Positions 9,593 through 18,463 of a stretch of DNA of 53,550 nucleotides are shown here, piece by piece. The stretch covers positions 1 to 53,550 of the forward strand of contig JAMOOV010000056.1 in assembly GCA_027065125.1 (NCBI GenBank), given 5' to 3'. Position 1 is the first letter of the stretch. Every line of letters starts with the position of its first letter. The position numbers were made by a program, and so were the translations under genes. Under the pieces are notes generated by a model, which saw only the letters and a list, made by a program, of their open reading frames with translations, made no database searches and was not told the origin of the DNA. The stretch is from Campylobacterales bacterium (GTDB taxonomy: Bacteria > Campylobacterota > Campylobacteria > Campylobacterales > JALSKU01).

Positions 9593-10460
9593 ATACCTTT
9601 TTCGTCTTTATGTCGTAGTTGAATTCAGATATTTTATCATTTTTGTCCTTTGAGGATAATTTGACGGAAACTTTTACAACAGGAATAAAAGCAGAAAGAT
9701 TATACTTTTTTATGCGATTTATCTCATTATCGGATATATCCAAATCGTCTATGCTATCAACTATTTTTTCTCCTCTGCACATATCTTTTCCCACATCATA
9801 GTTGCCATTTTTAATGAATATCATTTTCCACACTTCACAGCTCATATAATTTATATTTATCCCTTTACCGCTAAAACATATAAGCTTATTCCATGGAACA
9901 CTTAAAATAGAGTAATCCTTGCTATTTTTGATATAGTATTCCAAAAGTTTGTCAAAATCATCTGTTGAGCCTATCCCTCCCCCATAAAATCGCGGCATAT
10001 CTGTTTTTAATTGTGTCAAATCCGATTTTTTATCGGTTGCATCTTTTAAAATCTCCCAAAAATATTCTGCCGATACTACTTCGTAATTTCTAATATATGA
10101 CAAAAAATCACTCTTTTGAGACTCATTCCAACTTTTTATCTCATTTATATTTATCCTATCATTAGCATGGGTTATATTGATATATACCGACATATCTCTT
10201 TCAAAATTCAAAGGGATAAACGAAACGGTACTTAGCATATCGTCATAATCTTGAGAGTCATTTATATCATTTAGCTCGGGTGATTTTTTTAAGATCTTTA
10301 CTACATCTTCAGTTAGAAAATTAAGCTGAAGAACTCTTTTGAAATCTCCGCTTTCTCTTATGGTTTGATCTGTGATATCAAGAATTCTCGACACTATTAA
10401 AGTGATAGATATGATCAAAAAGATAGTAATAAGCAGAGCATAAGCACCTCTTGATCTCAT
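9570..10460 (-). CDS. T2SS minor pseudopilin, GspK-like
   Basis: N-terminal MRSRGAYALLITIFLIISITLIVSRILDI hydrophobic segment; ININEI/ISDNEINRI segments as in GspK SAM-like domains. Confidence 0.6.
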   Translation of the reverse strand: MRSRGAYALLITIFLIISITLIVSRILDITDQTIRESGDFKRVLQLNFLTEDVVKILKKSPELNDINDSQDYDDMLSTVSFIPLNFERDMSVYINITHANDRININEIKSWNESQKSDFLSYIRNYEVVSAEYFWEILKDATDKKSDLTQLKTDMPRFYGGGIGSTDDFDKLLEYYIKNSKDYSILSVPWNKLICFSGKGININYMSCEVWKMIFIKNGNYDVGKDMCRGEKIVDSIDDLDISDNEINRIKKYNLSAFIPVVKVSVKLSSKDKNDKISEFNYDIKTKKVFDVSMAL

Positions 10461-10462
10461 GC

Positions 10463-11680
10463 TTACACTCCTATATTCATAGAAAATATCGGTAACAACA
10501 TAGCCATAACGATAAAGCCTATAACTCCTCCGACAATAAGCATCATAACCGGCTCAAGAAGAGATAATAAGAGGGTTATTTTGTCATGATTTTCTTCAAA
10601 ATAGAGTTGAGAAATATTTTGCATAACCTCCTGCACTTCACTGGTCTCTTCGCCGAGAGAGATAGCCTGTATAAAGCTCTCTTCGGGAGCATTTTTCATA
10701 GTCAAAAGAGCTTGAGAGAGTTTTTCCCCCTCAACAACTTGAGAAGAAGCCTCTAAAAAGGTCTCTTTGATGACTGCATTTTTCAAAATATTTGACGAAA
10801 GATTAATAACTTGCACTATAGGAATGCCTGATTTTAAAAGCAAAGATGCCATATAGGAAAATCTTGCAAGTTCCGTTTTTTCTATAAGATTGCCAAAAAA
10901 AGGGATTTTCAATATTAACGAATGGATAAAATATCTAAAAGGTTTACTATACTTCATAGCAAATATCCATAAAAACAATATCAAAACAGTAGAAATTAGG
11001 ATAACAACATAGTAATTTTGCAAAATATTACCCGCTTTTATCACTATCCTTGTTGCCAATGGGAGTTGCTGATGCATTTGAGAAAATATGGAGGTGATTT
11101 TCGGAACAACAAAAGACAGCATAAAGCCCACCATGAAAAAGGAGACAACAAGTATGAAAAGAGGATATGCCATAGAGCTTTGAATTTGCTTATTGATTCT
11201 CTCTTGCTCCTTTAAAAATCTTGCAAGCTCATACAAAACTTCATCAATGATACCGTTTTTTTCAGAAACCCTGATAGATTGTTTATAAAATAGTGGCAAA
11301 GAGACTATCTTTTGCTCCTCAAGAGCTTGGTAAAATGTCTTTCCCTCATCCAAAAGAGAGTTTAAAGCGGATAAAAATAGGGACATTCTTTTATCTTTTT
11401 TGTATTGATTTGCCACTATTTTTATGGCATTGACTATGGTAATACCCGCTTTTAGATACATCGAAAGTTCTCTACTTAGAGAGGAGAGCTCTTTTGTACT
11501 AATTTTATATCTTTTTTTTAATGCAAATCTATTAAAAGCAAATCTGAAATCCTCTTTTATAGAGTTGTATATAACACCTTTTGAAGAAAGTCTTTTTTTT
11601 GCTTCCTCAAGCGATAAAGCTTCTATCTTATCTTTTATCTTTTTGCCGTTTTTATCTATGCCTTTATATACAAATATCAT
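10463..11680 (-). CDS. gspF: T2SS inner-membrane platform protein GspF
   Basis: 405 aa with duplicated T2SF domains (LSRELSMYLKAGITIVNAIKIV...; TELARFSYMASLLLKSGIPIVQVINL) and C-terminal LEPVMMLIVGGVIGFIVMAMLLPIFSM. Confidence 0.93.
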   Translation of the reverse strand: MIFVYKGIDKNGKKIKDKIEALSLEEAKKRLSSKGVIYNSIKEDFRFAFNRFALKKRYKISTKELSSLSRELSMYLKAGITIVNAIKIVANQYKKDKRMSLFLSALNSLLDEGKTFYQALEEQKIVSLPLFYKQSIRVSEKNGIIDEVLYELARFLKEQERINKQIQSSMAYPLFILVVSFFMVGFMLSFVVPKITSIFSQMHQQLPLATRIVIKAGNILQNYYVVILISTVLILFLWIFAMKYSKPFRYFIHSLILKIPFFGNLIEKTELARFSYMASLLLKSGIPIVQVINLSSNILKNAVIKETFLEASSQVVEGEKLSQALLTMKNAPEESFIQAISLGEETSEVQEVMQNISQLYFEENHDKITLLLSLLEPVMMLIVGGVIGFIVMAMLLPIFSMNIGV

Positions 11681-12222
11681 CTTATTAAATCTATCTTTAA
11701 ATCTTCAAAATAGTTTTTAGCATCCTCTATAGAGGCAAATGTCACAACTTTATCAAAAAATGCCGGCATGTATAGAACGGTTGCATTTTTCTCCTCTATA
11801 AAAAGCTCGGATGAACTTAAATTGGGATACAAATCGTATCTTAAACAAACACTCTCATCCGATTTTTGCTTATCCAACTGCACAAAATCAGCTTTTCTTA
11901 TATCTCCATTCGTGGCAAAAGTATATATCGCATCTATATCTTCGTACGATACGGGCAATTTTATATCCTTCGCAACAAGAGAAAGATTTTGATTATAAAT
12001 ATAGCATTTTTTACAGTGGTTTATGCAGACTAAACTAACTTTAGAGTGGTTCCAATATGGTAACAAAAGTGCTTTAAACGGAGACTCTTCAAAAAGAATC
12101 ATCTCCTTCTTTTTAGCTTTTCCATGTGTTAAAACCAATGAATAGATGATGCCTATCAAAATTACGACAACCATCATCTCTATCAGAGTAAATGCTTTTT
12201 TGTCTTTTTTTATTTTTGACAT
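11677..12222 (-). CDS. T2SS pseudopilin, GspH-like
   Basis: Prepilin motif KKAFTLIEMMVVVILIGIIYSLVLTHG; located between gspG and gspF. Confidence 0.6.
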   Translation of the reverse strand: MSKIKKDKKAFTLIEMMVVVILIGIIYSLVLTHGKAKKKEMILFEESPFKALLLPYWNHSKVSLVCINHCKKCYIYNQNLSLVAKDIKLPVSYEDIDAIYTFATNGDIRKADFVQLDKQKSDESVCLRYDLYPNLSSSELFIEEKNATVLYMPAFFDKVVTFASIEDAKNYFEDLKIDLIR

Positions 12223-12629
12223 TCACTATATTTTATATCGGCAGCTTCATCTTTACCACCCTCTTTGCCGTCCGAACCCAAAGAGATAATATCCGGAGTA
12301 TTTGCATTTAGAACATATAAAAAATCGTGCCTCCAGGAATCTTTTGGAATTTTTCCCTCTTCAAAATAGCCCTTTTTGGGATAGTTGGAATACTTTTCGG
12401 GGTCGGGATTTTTTGCTAAAGCTTTTAGCCCCTCTTCGGTAGTAGGGTAACTTCCTTGATCTGCTTTGAACATATCAAGAGTTTGCATAATGCTTCTCAT
12501 CTGAATACATACTAACTTTCTTTTAGCTTCTTCGCCTTTTCCTATGAGGTTTGGCATTACCAAAGAAGCCAAAAGACCCAAAATAATAATCACTATCATA
12601 AGCTCAAGCAGTGAAAAACCTTTTCTCAT
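12210..12629 (-). CDS. gspG: T2SS major pseudopilin GspG
   Basis: MRKGFSLLELMIVIIILGLLASLVMPNLIGKGEEAKRK...YPTTEEGLKALAKNPD...GYFEEGKIPKDSWRHDFLYV...SLGSDGKEGG, classic GspG. Confidence 0.95.
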   Translation of the reverse strand: MRKGFSLLELMIVIIILGLLASLVMPNLIGKGEEAKRKLVCIQMRSIMQTLDMFKADQGSYPTTEEGLKALAKNPDPEKYSNYPKKGYFEEGKIPKDSWRHDFLYVLNANTPDIISLGSDGKEGGKDEAADIKYSECQK

Positions 12630-12643
12630 GCTTATTTATCCTT

Positions 12644-14455
12644 TTATACTTTAGTTTTTCTTGACATTCTTTTTCTAACTATCGGGTCAAGATATCTTTT
12701 TCTGATTCGGATATTTTTTGGAGTTATCTCTACTATCTCATCATCCTCGATCCACTCAAGTGCAGACTCAAGAGTTATATCTCTTGGGGGTACGAGTTTT
12801 ATAGCTTCATCCGCCCCACTACTTCTAACATTGGTTAAGTTTTTACCTTTTATAGGGTTCACATCAAGGTCATTTGCTCTTGCATGTTCGCCTATCACCA
12901 TACCCACATATACTTTGTCTTGTGGTTTTACAAAAAGAACACCTCTTTCTTGTAAATTAAAAAGAGAGTATCCGAGAGCTTGACCATTTTCCATAGAAAC
13001 CAAAGCTCCATTCATTCTATGCTCAACCGTTCCGCCAAGAGGTCTAAACTCCAAGAAGGAGTGATTTAGTACACCCTCACCTTTTGTGTCGGTTAAAAAT
13101 TGACTTCTAAAGCCTATAAGTCCACGGGCGGGTATCTCAAACTCTATCCTTGTTTGTCCATCTCCCGTAGGTGTCATGGAAATCATTTCAGCTCTTCTTT
13201 TTCCAAGTTTTTCTATCACTACTCCGGTAAACTCATCAGGTACATCTACTACCAAAAGTTCATACGGTTCCATTTTTACACCATTTTCTTCTTTTATGAT
13301 AACTTCCGGTCTGCCAAGAGAAAATTCAAAACCCTCTCTTCTTAGATTTTCAGCTAAGATAGTTATTTGTAATTCTCCCCTACCTGAAACTTTAAAGCTA
13401 CCTTCTCCGACATTTTCATACTTCATAGCTATATTTGTCTTCATTTCATTTTCGAGTCTTTCAGCTATCTTATTGGAAGTTACATATTTTCCTTCCGTTC
13501 CCGCCAAAGGAGAATCATTTACGGCAAAGATAACTGATATAGTTGGCTCTTCTATATGCATAGGATCAAGAGGCATAGGATTGGTTGGATCTACAAGACT
13601 ATCCCCTATATCAAGTGCTTCAAATCCCGCAACAGCAACGATATCTCCACTGCTTGCTTCATCTATATCTATCCTCTCTAACCCAAGAAAACCTATAAGT
13701 TTACTAACTCTTCCGTTTATTCTCTCGCCACTACTTTTTGCAAGAAGGATATTTTGATTTTTTTTAATCGTTCCGTTAAAAATCCTTGCTATTCCTATCT
13801 TTCCAACAAAATTATCATAATCAAGTGTAAAAACTTGTATCTGAGTTGGATTATCGACACTACCTTTTGGAGCAGGAACTTCATTAATGATAGTTTCAAA
13901 AAGAGGCTCCAAATCTCTATTTTCATCTTCCATGTTGTGCTTTGCATATCCATCTCTTGCGGCTGCATAAATGATAGGAAACTCAAGTTGATCCTCAGTA
14001 GCATCCAAGGCTACAAACAGATCAAATATCTCATCTATAACTCTATCCGGATCAGCCGCATCTTTATCTATCTTATTTATAACAATAATAGGTTTTAAAC
14101 CTAAAGATAAAGCTTTTTTTACGACAAATTTTGTTTGAGGCATAACACCTTCTTGTGCATCCACAAGAAGTAAAACACCATCAACCATCTTTAAAACCCT
14201 TTCAACTTCACCACCAAAATCCGCATGTCCGGGAGTGTCTATGATATTGATTTTATAATTTTTATGAATAATCGCCGTATTTTTTGAAAGTATAGTTATG
14301 CCTCTTTCTTTTTCTAAGTCATTGCTATCCATAACTCTTTCGTCAACTTTTTGATTTTCTCTAAATGTGTGTGATTGCTTTAGCAACTCATCAACAAGTG
14401 TAGTTTTGCCATGATCAACATGGGCAATAACTGCTATATTTCTAATCTCTTGCAC
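12644..14455 (-). CDS. typA: Translational GTPase TypA/BipA
   Basis: [28 protein letters not shown]; 603 aa with full-length EF-G-like BipA domain signature sequences. Confidence 0.96.
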   Translation of the reverse strand: MQEIRNIAVIAHVDHGKTTLVDELLKQSHTFRENQKVDERVMDSNDLEKERGITILSKNTAIIHKNYKINIIDTPGHADFGGEVERVLKMVDGVLLLVDAQEGVMPQTKFVVKKALSLGLKPIIVINKIDKDAADPDRVIDEIFDLFVALDATEDQLEFPIIYAAARDGYAKHNMEDENRDLEPLFETIINEVPAPKGSVDNPTQIQVFTLDYDNFVGKIGIARIFNGTIKKNQNILLAKSSGERINGRVSKLIGFLGLERIDIDEASSGDIVAVAGFEALDIGDSLVDPTNPMPLDPMHIEEPTISVIFAVNDSPLAGTEGKYVTSNKIAERLENEMKTNIAMKYENVGEGSFKVSGRGELQITILAENLRREGFEFSLGRPEVIIKEENGVKMEPYELLVVDVPDEFTGVVIEKLGKRRAEMISMTPTGDGQTRIEFEIPARGLIGFRSQFLTDTKGEGVLNHSFLEFRPLGGTVEHRMNGALVSMENGQALGYSLFNLQERGVLFVKPQDKVYVGMVIGEHARANDLDVNPIKGKNLTNVRSSGADEAIKLVPPRDITLESALEWIEDDEIVEITPKNIRIRKRYLDPIVRKRMSRKTKV

Positions 14456-14488
14456 TAATTTTTCCTTGTAATTGTTAATATATTTGGC

Positions 14489-14494
14489 ATTATA
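14489..14494 (-). promoter_or_regulatory. Extended -10 element (TGGTATAAT on the minus strand) for typA and probably the T2SS operon
   Basis: Minus strand reads ttttggTATAATgcc about 35-40 nt upstream of the typA start. Confidence 0.5.
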
Positions 14495-14527
14495 CCAAAA
14501 TAAACTGAAAATTAAGATTTGACAAAA

Positions 14528-14542
14528 AGGAATGGTTTTTGC
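14528..14542 (+). promoter_or_regulatory. Putative sigma54 (RpoN) promoter of the hook operon
   Basis: aGGaatggtttttGC has GG-N10-GC spacing with a TTGC -12 box, ~60 nt upstream of the fliK start. Confidence 0.6.
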
Positions 14543-14600
14543 TTTTTAACTTGTGCAGTGTACAAAAGTATATTTGCATAATCAAAACAGAAGGATTAAG

Positions 14601-16220
14601 ATGAACCCTTTATTGTTATTGGATAGCAGTAAAAATACAATCAAGGCTATGTCCAAAGATCAAAATATCAATATCTTAAATGAAGAAAAAAGTGATATTG
14701 ATTTTAAAGATTTTTTATCCATTTTACTTGATTCAAATACTCAGACAGATAAAAATATTCTCTCTTTGAAATCAGATGACAAAAAAAATACTTTGGATAT
14801 TGATATTTTAGATATTAAAAAATCTTCAAAAAATGCAAAGGATTTATCCTTGGATGAACTTTTAAATTTTGTAACTCTTTTGAAATCAAATGGTTTGCAA
14901 GGTAATTTTCCAACAGATAAAGAAAAAATAAACAATATATTAAATAGTGAACAAGCCATAAAAGATTTTAAAAATGTAAAGAGTATCAAAGATATTTTAA
15001 AGGTAGCAAAAAAATATGATATAAAAATTGAAAATTTTGAAATCTCACAAAAAGATGATGATTTAATTGACTTGCAAGATAAAAGCAAAAGTATTCCTAT
15101 GCAAAAAACATCAACAAAAGAAAAAATAAATAAACAAATTCAAACAAAACTACAAAATAATATAGTCAGCAATTTGAATAAAACAGATAAAAAAATAATA
15201 ACAAAAGATAGCAAATCTCTCAAATCAAGTCCTCTTGAACATTTGATACAAACAAAAAAAAGTGATCCTAAAGACCTTTCAAATAGTAAAAAAATTACTA
15301 TTGAAAATGAAAAAATCCAAATAAAAAATAGCAATAAAAACAAACAGCAAGATGTGCAACTGTCCAAAAATAGTATAAACAAACAACAAGATATAAACAA
15401 GGTAAAAAACAAACACTCTGCAGTACAAACAAATCAAGAAATACCAATAGAAATTAATGAAAAAAATCAACAAAAAAGTATAAATATTCAACAAGTTAAC
15501 ATAAAAGCAAAAGATAAAAAAGATAAAAAAACAGGTAAATTCGACAGTAAAGAGAAAAAAATCACTATAGCAGATGAAACAAAAAATGTCTCAAAAACAG
15601 ATAGTTCTGAAATTTTTAATAAATTAAAATCTTTCACAAAAGACAATAAAACGATACATAAAATGCAAACTGTTGAAAAAACAATACTTCACAAAACCCA
15701 ATCTAAAACTGAGCATATTGTTACCGAAGATAATTCTTCATCAAATAAAGAGAACAATATTTTTACAAAAAATGATATATCAATTCAACATACTGCAAAT
15801 ACTCATCATGCAGAAAACAAAGTTATCTCTTCAAAGCAAACCATAAATCAATTTGCCAATGACTTGCAAGAACAGATAAAAAATTATAAGCCTCCTATTA
15901 TGAAAGTTAAGATGACTCTCTCTCCAAAAGATTTGGGAGCAGTTGATGTCAGTATGATAAACAGGGGTAATTCTTTGCAAGTTACGATAAGCTCCAACAC
16001 AAACACAATGGCGATTTTCACACAAAATCAGGCAGAATTTAAAAATTCTCTTGTCAATATGGGTTTTACAAATTTAAATATGAATTTTAACTCAAACGGC
16101 AATGGCTCAAATAAAAATTCTAATGATTCAAATAAAAATACAAAATCATACAAAGAACAAAGTGAACAAGAAAGCGAAAATACTGACTTTATAGACATCA
16201 CAATTCCAAGATATATATAA
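14601..16220 (+). CDS. fliK: Flagellar hook-length control protein FliK
   Basis: C-terminal Flg_hook domain PPIMKVKMTLSPKDLGAVDVSMINRGNSLQVTISSNTNTMAIFTQNQAEFKNSLVNMGFTNLNMNF; K/N/Q-rich central region; followed by flgD/flgE. Start set at the ATG preceded by agaaggattaag. Confidence 0.85.
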   Translation: MNPLLLLDSSKNTIKAMSKDQNINILNEEKSDIDFKDFLSILLDSNTQTDKNILSLKSDDKKNTLDIDILDIKKSSKNAKDLSLDELLNFVTLLKSNGLQGNFPTDKEKINNILNSEQAIKDFKNVKSIKDILKVAKKYDIKIENFEISQKDDDLIDLQDKSKSIPMQKTSTKEKINKQIQTKLQNNIVSNLNKTDKKIITKDSKSLKSSPLEHLIQTKKSDPKDLSNSKKITIENEKIQIKNSNKNKQQDVQLSKNSINKQQDINKVKNKHSAVQTNQEIPIEINEKNQQKSINIQQVNIKAKDKKDKKTGKFDSKEKKITIADETKNVSKTDSSEIFNKLKSFTKDNKTIHKMQTVEKTILHKTQSKTEHIVTEDNSSSNKENNIFTKNDISIQHTANTHHAENKVISSKQTINQFANDLQEQIKNYKPPIMKVKMTLSPKDLGAVDVSMINRGNSLQVTISSNTNTMAIFTQNQAEFKNSLVNMGFTNLNMNFNSNGNGSNKNSNDSNKNTKSYKEQSEQESENTDFIDITIPRYI

Positions 16221-16235
16221 CAAAAAGGATAAATT

Positions 16236-16931
16236 ATGGCGATAGATTATACTAATACAACTAACTTGACAAATAATGCCAACTTAAAAACTTCAACAAA
16301 TTTGACAAAAGATTCTTCAACGGCAACAAATCCTAAAGCGATACTTGGTAAAGATGATTTTATGCACCTACTATTGACAGAATTACAGTACCAAGATCCT
16401 ACCGATCCTATGGACAGTGCTAAAATTTTGACTCAAACATCCGAACTTGCAACACTTGAATCCGCAAGCAATACAAATAAAGCTCTTGAAAATTTGACAA
16501 AACAATTAGGCTCAAGTGCAAACTTGACTGCCGTATCAGCAATAGGAAAAATGGGAAGTCTCGGAAACAATACAATAACTCTATCTAAAGATAAATCCAA
16601 TACATTTGAAATTTATTTTGCACATGATATTCAGACAGGAGAAGTAAATATCAAAGATAATAATGGAAATATCGTAAAAACTCTTGAACTACAACCACAA
16701 AAAGGAGGAGTTCTGTCTTTTAACTGGGACGGAACTGATAATTCAGGTAACAAAATGCCGGAAGGAAGTTACAGTATTGATGCAAATTACAGCGATGGTC
16801 AAACCGGAAATTTCACTACGGCTTATGGTGCTTATCCCATAGAATCAGTCAAGTTTGATAAAGGTGAAGCTCTTTTGAAAATGGGTAGCAACTATTATCC
16901 GCTTTCAAAAATACAAGAGATATATCAGTAG
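16236..16931 (+). CDS. flgD: Flagellar hook assembly (cap) protein FlgD
   Basis: LGKDDFMHLLLTELQYQDPTDPMDSAKILTQTSELATLESASN; FlgD Ig-like FNWDGTDNSGNKMPEGSY. Confidence 0.93.
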   Translation: MAIDYTNTTNLTNNANLKTSTNLTKDSSTATNPKAILGKDDFMHLLLTELQYQDPTDPMDSAKILTQTSELATLESASNTNKALENLTKQLGSSANLTAVSAIGKMGSLGNNTITLSKDKSNTFEIYFAHDIQTGEVNIKDNNGNIVKTLELQPQKGGVLSFNWDGTDNSGNKMPEGSYSIDANYSDGQTGNFTTAYGAYPIESVKFDKGEALLKMGSNYYPLSKIQEIYQ

Positions 16932-16940
16932 GAGATAAAG

Positions 16941-18407
16941 ATGAATACATCTTTTTACAATGGTGTTATAGGTATCAAATCTCACCAAACAGGCATAGAT
17001 ATAGTTTCCAATAATATATCCAATATTGAAACAACCGGATATAAAAGTGTTGAGGCTGAATTTTCTACTCTATTTTCAAGTGCTTTAAATGATGGTTATA
17101 ATGATGCTGTATGTAGCGATTTAGGATTGGGAAGTTCTATTACCTCAACTTCAACAAATCTATCTCAAGGTTCTTTATTGTCAACAGACAACAGTTTTGA
17201 TATGGCAATAGAAGGAGAGGGTTGGTTTGGGGTACAAAATGGAAACAATACATGCTATACAAGAGATGGTTCTTTCAGTGTAAACAGCAATGGGGATTTG
17301 GTAAATTCAAGTGGTTACTATCTACTTGGTACCTCCGGAGACAATATCACTCCTACCACATTACCTCAAGAAAAGCTTGATCAATTTGGACAAATATATG
17401 AAAATGGTACAACAAAAAATGAAACTCCATATCAAATATCTCCAATAGACAGTGTAAACTTATCTTCTGTAGATTCGCAAACAAAAATCAATCTTCCCGA
17501 TATTTTATATTTTCCACCTATACCGACTACAGAAATAGACTATAAAGCTAATTTGGATCCATCTGTGCAAATGGGAATTGATCCGGATACCGGAGAAGAA
17601 GTGGAAGTTCCAAATATCGAACATTTTACGACACCATTAATATCTCCCGAGGGGAATAGAAATACTCTTGATATGACATTTACTAAAATAATACCTCAAC
17701 AACAAAGCGGAAGTACATGGGATGCAACGGTGCAAATTCTTGAAGATAGCGATATAGTATATGATGCAACTGCTACTTATGATTCTTCAAAATATAAAAT
17801 TGATAAAGATGCACAAAAAGTTTACAAAATTGTTGATTCTAAAACGGGAACAGTTTCATTTAATGCTAATGGAGCACTCATAAACAATACAATTCCGCCT
17901 TTATCCAACGGAGGAACTACATTGAATTTAAACCTGGGGACACCTCTTGATCCGGATATTCAAAGTAGCGGATATGATGGATTGATGTCTTTAAAAAATA
18001 ACAATTTTGCAAATAGTGTACAAGCTAATGGAAAAATGGAGGGATTTTTAAAAGGATATGGAGCAAATAAAAACGGGGAAATAGTAGCTGAATTTACAAA
18101 TGGAGAATCGATACCCATAGCAAAAGTAGGAATTTATCATTTTCAAAATGATGAGGGGCTTAGTAGTGTTGGAAATTCTCTTTTTCAAGAAAGTTCAAAT
18201 AGTGGAAAACCTATCTTTTATACAGATGAAAATGGCAACTATTTCAATAATTCAAAAATCGCCTCTTACAATCTTGAACAGAGTAATGTCTCTTTGTCTA
18301 ATGCTCTAACAGAGCTTATAGTTTTACAAAAATCGTATGATGCAAATGCAAAAAGTATCACAACAAGTGATCAAATGATACAAAAAGCTATCAATATGAA
18401 AACATAA
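16941..18407 (+). CDS. flgE: Flagellar hook protein, FlgE family (short paralog, 488 aa)
   Basis: N-term NGVIGIKSHQTGIDIVSNNISNIETTGYKSVEAEFSTLF; C-term NVSLSNALTELIVLQKSYDANAKSITTSDQMIQKAINMK. Confidence 0.85.
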   Translation: MNTSFYNGVIGIKSHQTGIDIVSNNISNIETTGYKSVEAEFSTLFSSALNDGYNDAVCSDLGLGSSITSTSTNLSQGSLLSTDNSFDMAIEGEGWFGVQNGNNTCYTRDGSFSVNSNGDLVNSSGYYLLGTSGDNITPTTLPQEKLDQFGQIYENGTTKNETPYQISPIDSVNLSSVDSQTKINLPDILYFPPIPTTEIDYKANLDPSVQMGIDPDTGEEVEVPNIEHFTTPLISPEGNRNTLDMTFTKIIPQQQSGSTWDATVQILEDSDIVYDATATYDSSKYKIDKDAQKVYKIVDSKTGTVSFNANGALINNTIPPLSNGGTTLNLNLGTPLDPDIQSSGYDGLMSLKNNNFANSVQANGKMEGFLKGYGANKNGEIVAEFTNGESIPIAKVGIYHFQNDEGLSSVGNSLFQESSNSGKPIFYTDENGNYFNNSKIASYNLEQSNVSLSNALTELIVLQKSYDANAKSITTSDQMIQKAINMKT

Positions 18408-18409
18408 AG

Positions 18410-18424
18410 TGGAATATTTTTTGC
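18410..18424 (+). promoter_or_regulatory. Putative sigma54 (RpoN) promoter of the second hook gene
   Basis: tGGaatattttttGC: GG-N10-GC with TTGC, in the short gap between the two flgE genes, ~40 nt before the start. Confidence 0.62.
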
Positions 18425-18463
18425 TTGTATTACAAATAATAAACAATATAAAAGGATTTAAAA

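Noticed and set aside
13176-13757. 193-aa plus-strand ORF
   Set aside because: Fully antisense to the unambiguous typA coding sequence; no domain signal.
14485-14499. ttggcattataccaa as a second sigma54 site or operator
   Set aside because: The GG-N10-GC spacing does not hold; better explained by the minus-strand extended -10 of typA.
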